NCBI GenBank assembly: GCA_034437895.1
Contig: DAOTTO010000612.1
Span: forward strand, 1-7,186
From: JANRLJ01 sp034437895
GTDB taxonomy: Bacteria > Chloroflexota > Anaerolineae > Aggregatilineales > Phototrophicaceae
Length of the DNA stretch: 7,186 nt
Direction: 5' to 3'
Each line of letters opens with the position of its first letter. Positions within the stretch are counted from its first letter, which is position 1. This document shows, piece by piece, positions 6,556 through 7,186 of the stretch. The position numbers and the translations under genes were made by a program. Under the pieces are notes generated by a model, which made no database searches, was not told the DNA's origin, and was given only the letters and a program-made list of their open reading frames with translations.

Positions 6556-7186
6556 ATGCCAGCATTAGACCGAATCGAAGTCAAAGGGTTTAAATCGATC
6601 CGCCAGATGGATTTAGAACTGCGTCCGTTAAACGTGCTGATCGGCGCGAATGGCTCAGGTAAATCGAACTTCATCAGCGTATTTCGCTTTTTGAACGCGA
6701 TGGTCGAGCGGCGCTTGCAGGTTTATGTAGGTCAAGCGGGTGGCGCGGATAATCTATTATATTACGGCCAGAATACTACCGATGAATTGAATATCAAAAT
6801 AAAAGTAGGCCAATATAGTTATGAAGTTGGATTCAGGACTACCATTGAAGAAAGAGTGGTGTTCTCAATTGAAAATTTCTATTTGGATGATGGGATAGAG
6901 TATCAGGAAATTCTGGATACAGCTAGTGGGCATCAAGAGGCTAGAATTGAAGAATGGAGCAAAAAACCTTCCGCTGAAGCTATTAAAAAACTAATTAGTA
7001 GCTTTGGAGGAAATCTGCCAAATAACATTGCTGCTGAAATATTTGTTGCCCTCAACGGTTGGAAAGTCTATCACTTCCATGACACCAGCGACACCTCTCG
7101 CATTAAAGTTACGCAAGACCTGAACGATAACCAGATGCTGCGCCCGGATGCGTCTAACCTCGCGGCTTATCTTTATCTTTTACGTG
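6556..7186 (+). CDS. AAA-family ATPase, RecF/OLD-like (COG4637/AAA_21 type), partial, 3' end missing
   Basis: The first 210 codons are open to the window edge. Translation starts MPALDRIEVKGFKSI and runs through Walker A GANGSGKS (30-37) and FISVFRFLNAMVERRLQVYV (39-58). This is the N-terminal half of an SMC/RecF-like ATPase as found in COG4637 'predicted ATPases', OLD-type nucleases and several defence proteins. Walker B, signature and any C-terminal nuclease domain lie outside the window, so the subclass is open. GAGGTGA (6546-6552) is a strong ribosome-binding site, and the kinase stop is 13 bp upstream. Codons at 6781-7080 are clearly AT-richer (about 36% GC by hand count) than those on either side (45-55%). 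A genome reader relying on complete ORFs could miss this gene. Confidence 0.88.
   Translation, partial: MPALDRIEVKGFKSIRQMDLELRPLNVLIGANGSGKSNFISVFRFLNAMVERRLQVYVGQAGGADNLLYYGQNTTDELNIKIKVGQYSYEVGFRTTIEERVVFSIENFYLDDGIEYQEILDTASGHQEARIEEWSKKPSAEAIKKLISSFGGNLPNNIAAEIFVALNGWKVYHFHDTSDTSRIKVTQDLNDNQMLRPDASNLAAYLYLLR

Overview
The window looks like chromosomal DNA from a free-living bacterium with roughly 50% GC. The best guess is a member of the Chloroflexota (Anaerolineae-like). This rests on gene style: a LacI-regulated sugar ABC transporter, tandem Uma2 genes, a soluble GAF-NarL-type histidine kinase, and palindromic intergenic repeats. No rRNA or other marker gene confirms it, so the phylum is an inference.

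The left half (about 253-4058) is read on the minus strand. In transcription order it holds a LacI/RbsR-type repressor (ATG at 4046), a two-domain sugar ABC ATPase (RbsA/MglA class, 1323-2840) and its membrane permease (RbsC class, 253-1326). ATPase and permease overlap by 4 bp. The repressor has a near-consensus sigma70 promoter (TTGACA, 17 bp, TATAGT) with a LacI-type operator lying on the predicted start of transcription, so it probably represses itself and possibly the transporter genes behind it. The sugar-binding protein such importers need is not in the window. The 177-bp gap between repressor and ATPase is filled by a long imperfect palindrome, related to a second palindrome at the left edge (1-127). 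A different inverted repeat occupies about 152-212.

The right half (4146-7186) is read on the plus strand from an extended -10 promoter. It is a tight run of four genes: two tandem Uma2-family (PD-(D/E)XK nuclease fold) paralogs of exactly 195 residues each, a soluble GAF sensor histidine kinase of the NarL class, and the first 210 codons of a RecF/OLD-like AAA ATPase (COG4637-like) that runs off the edge. Gaps are 2 bp, a 4-bp overlap and 13 bp, which suggests one transcript.

The left block is an ordinary regulated sugar uptake system. The right block is the less explained part: nuclease-fold proteins, a kinase with no response regulator beside it, and an SMC-like ATPase share an apparent operon. 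The sequence does not show that they form one functional system. No tRNA, rRNA, CRISPR array or transposase was seen.
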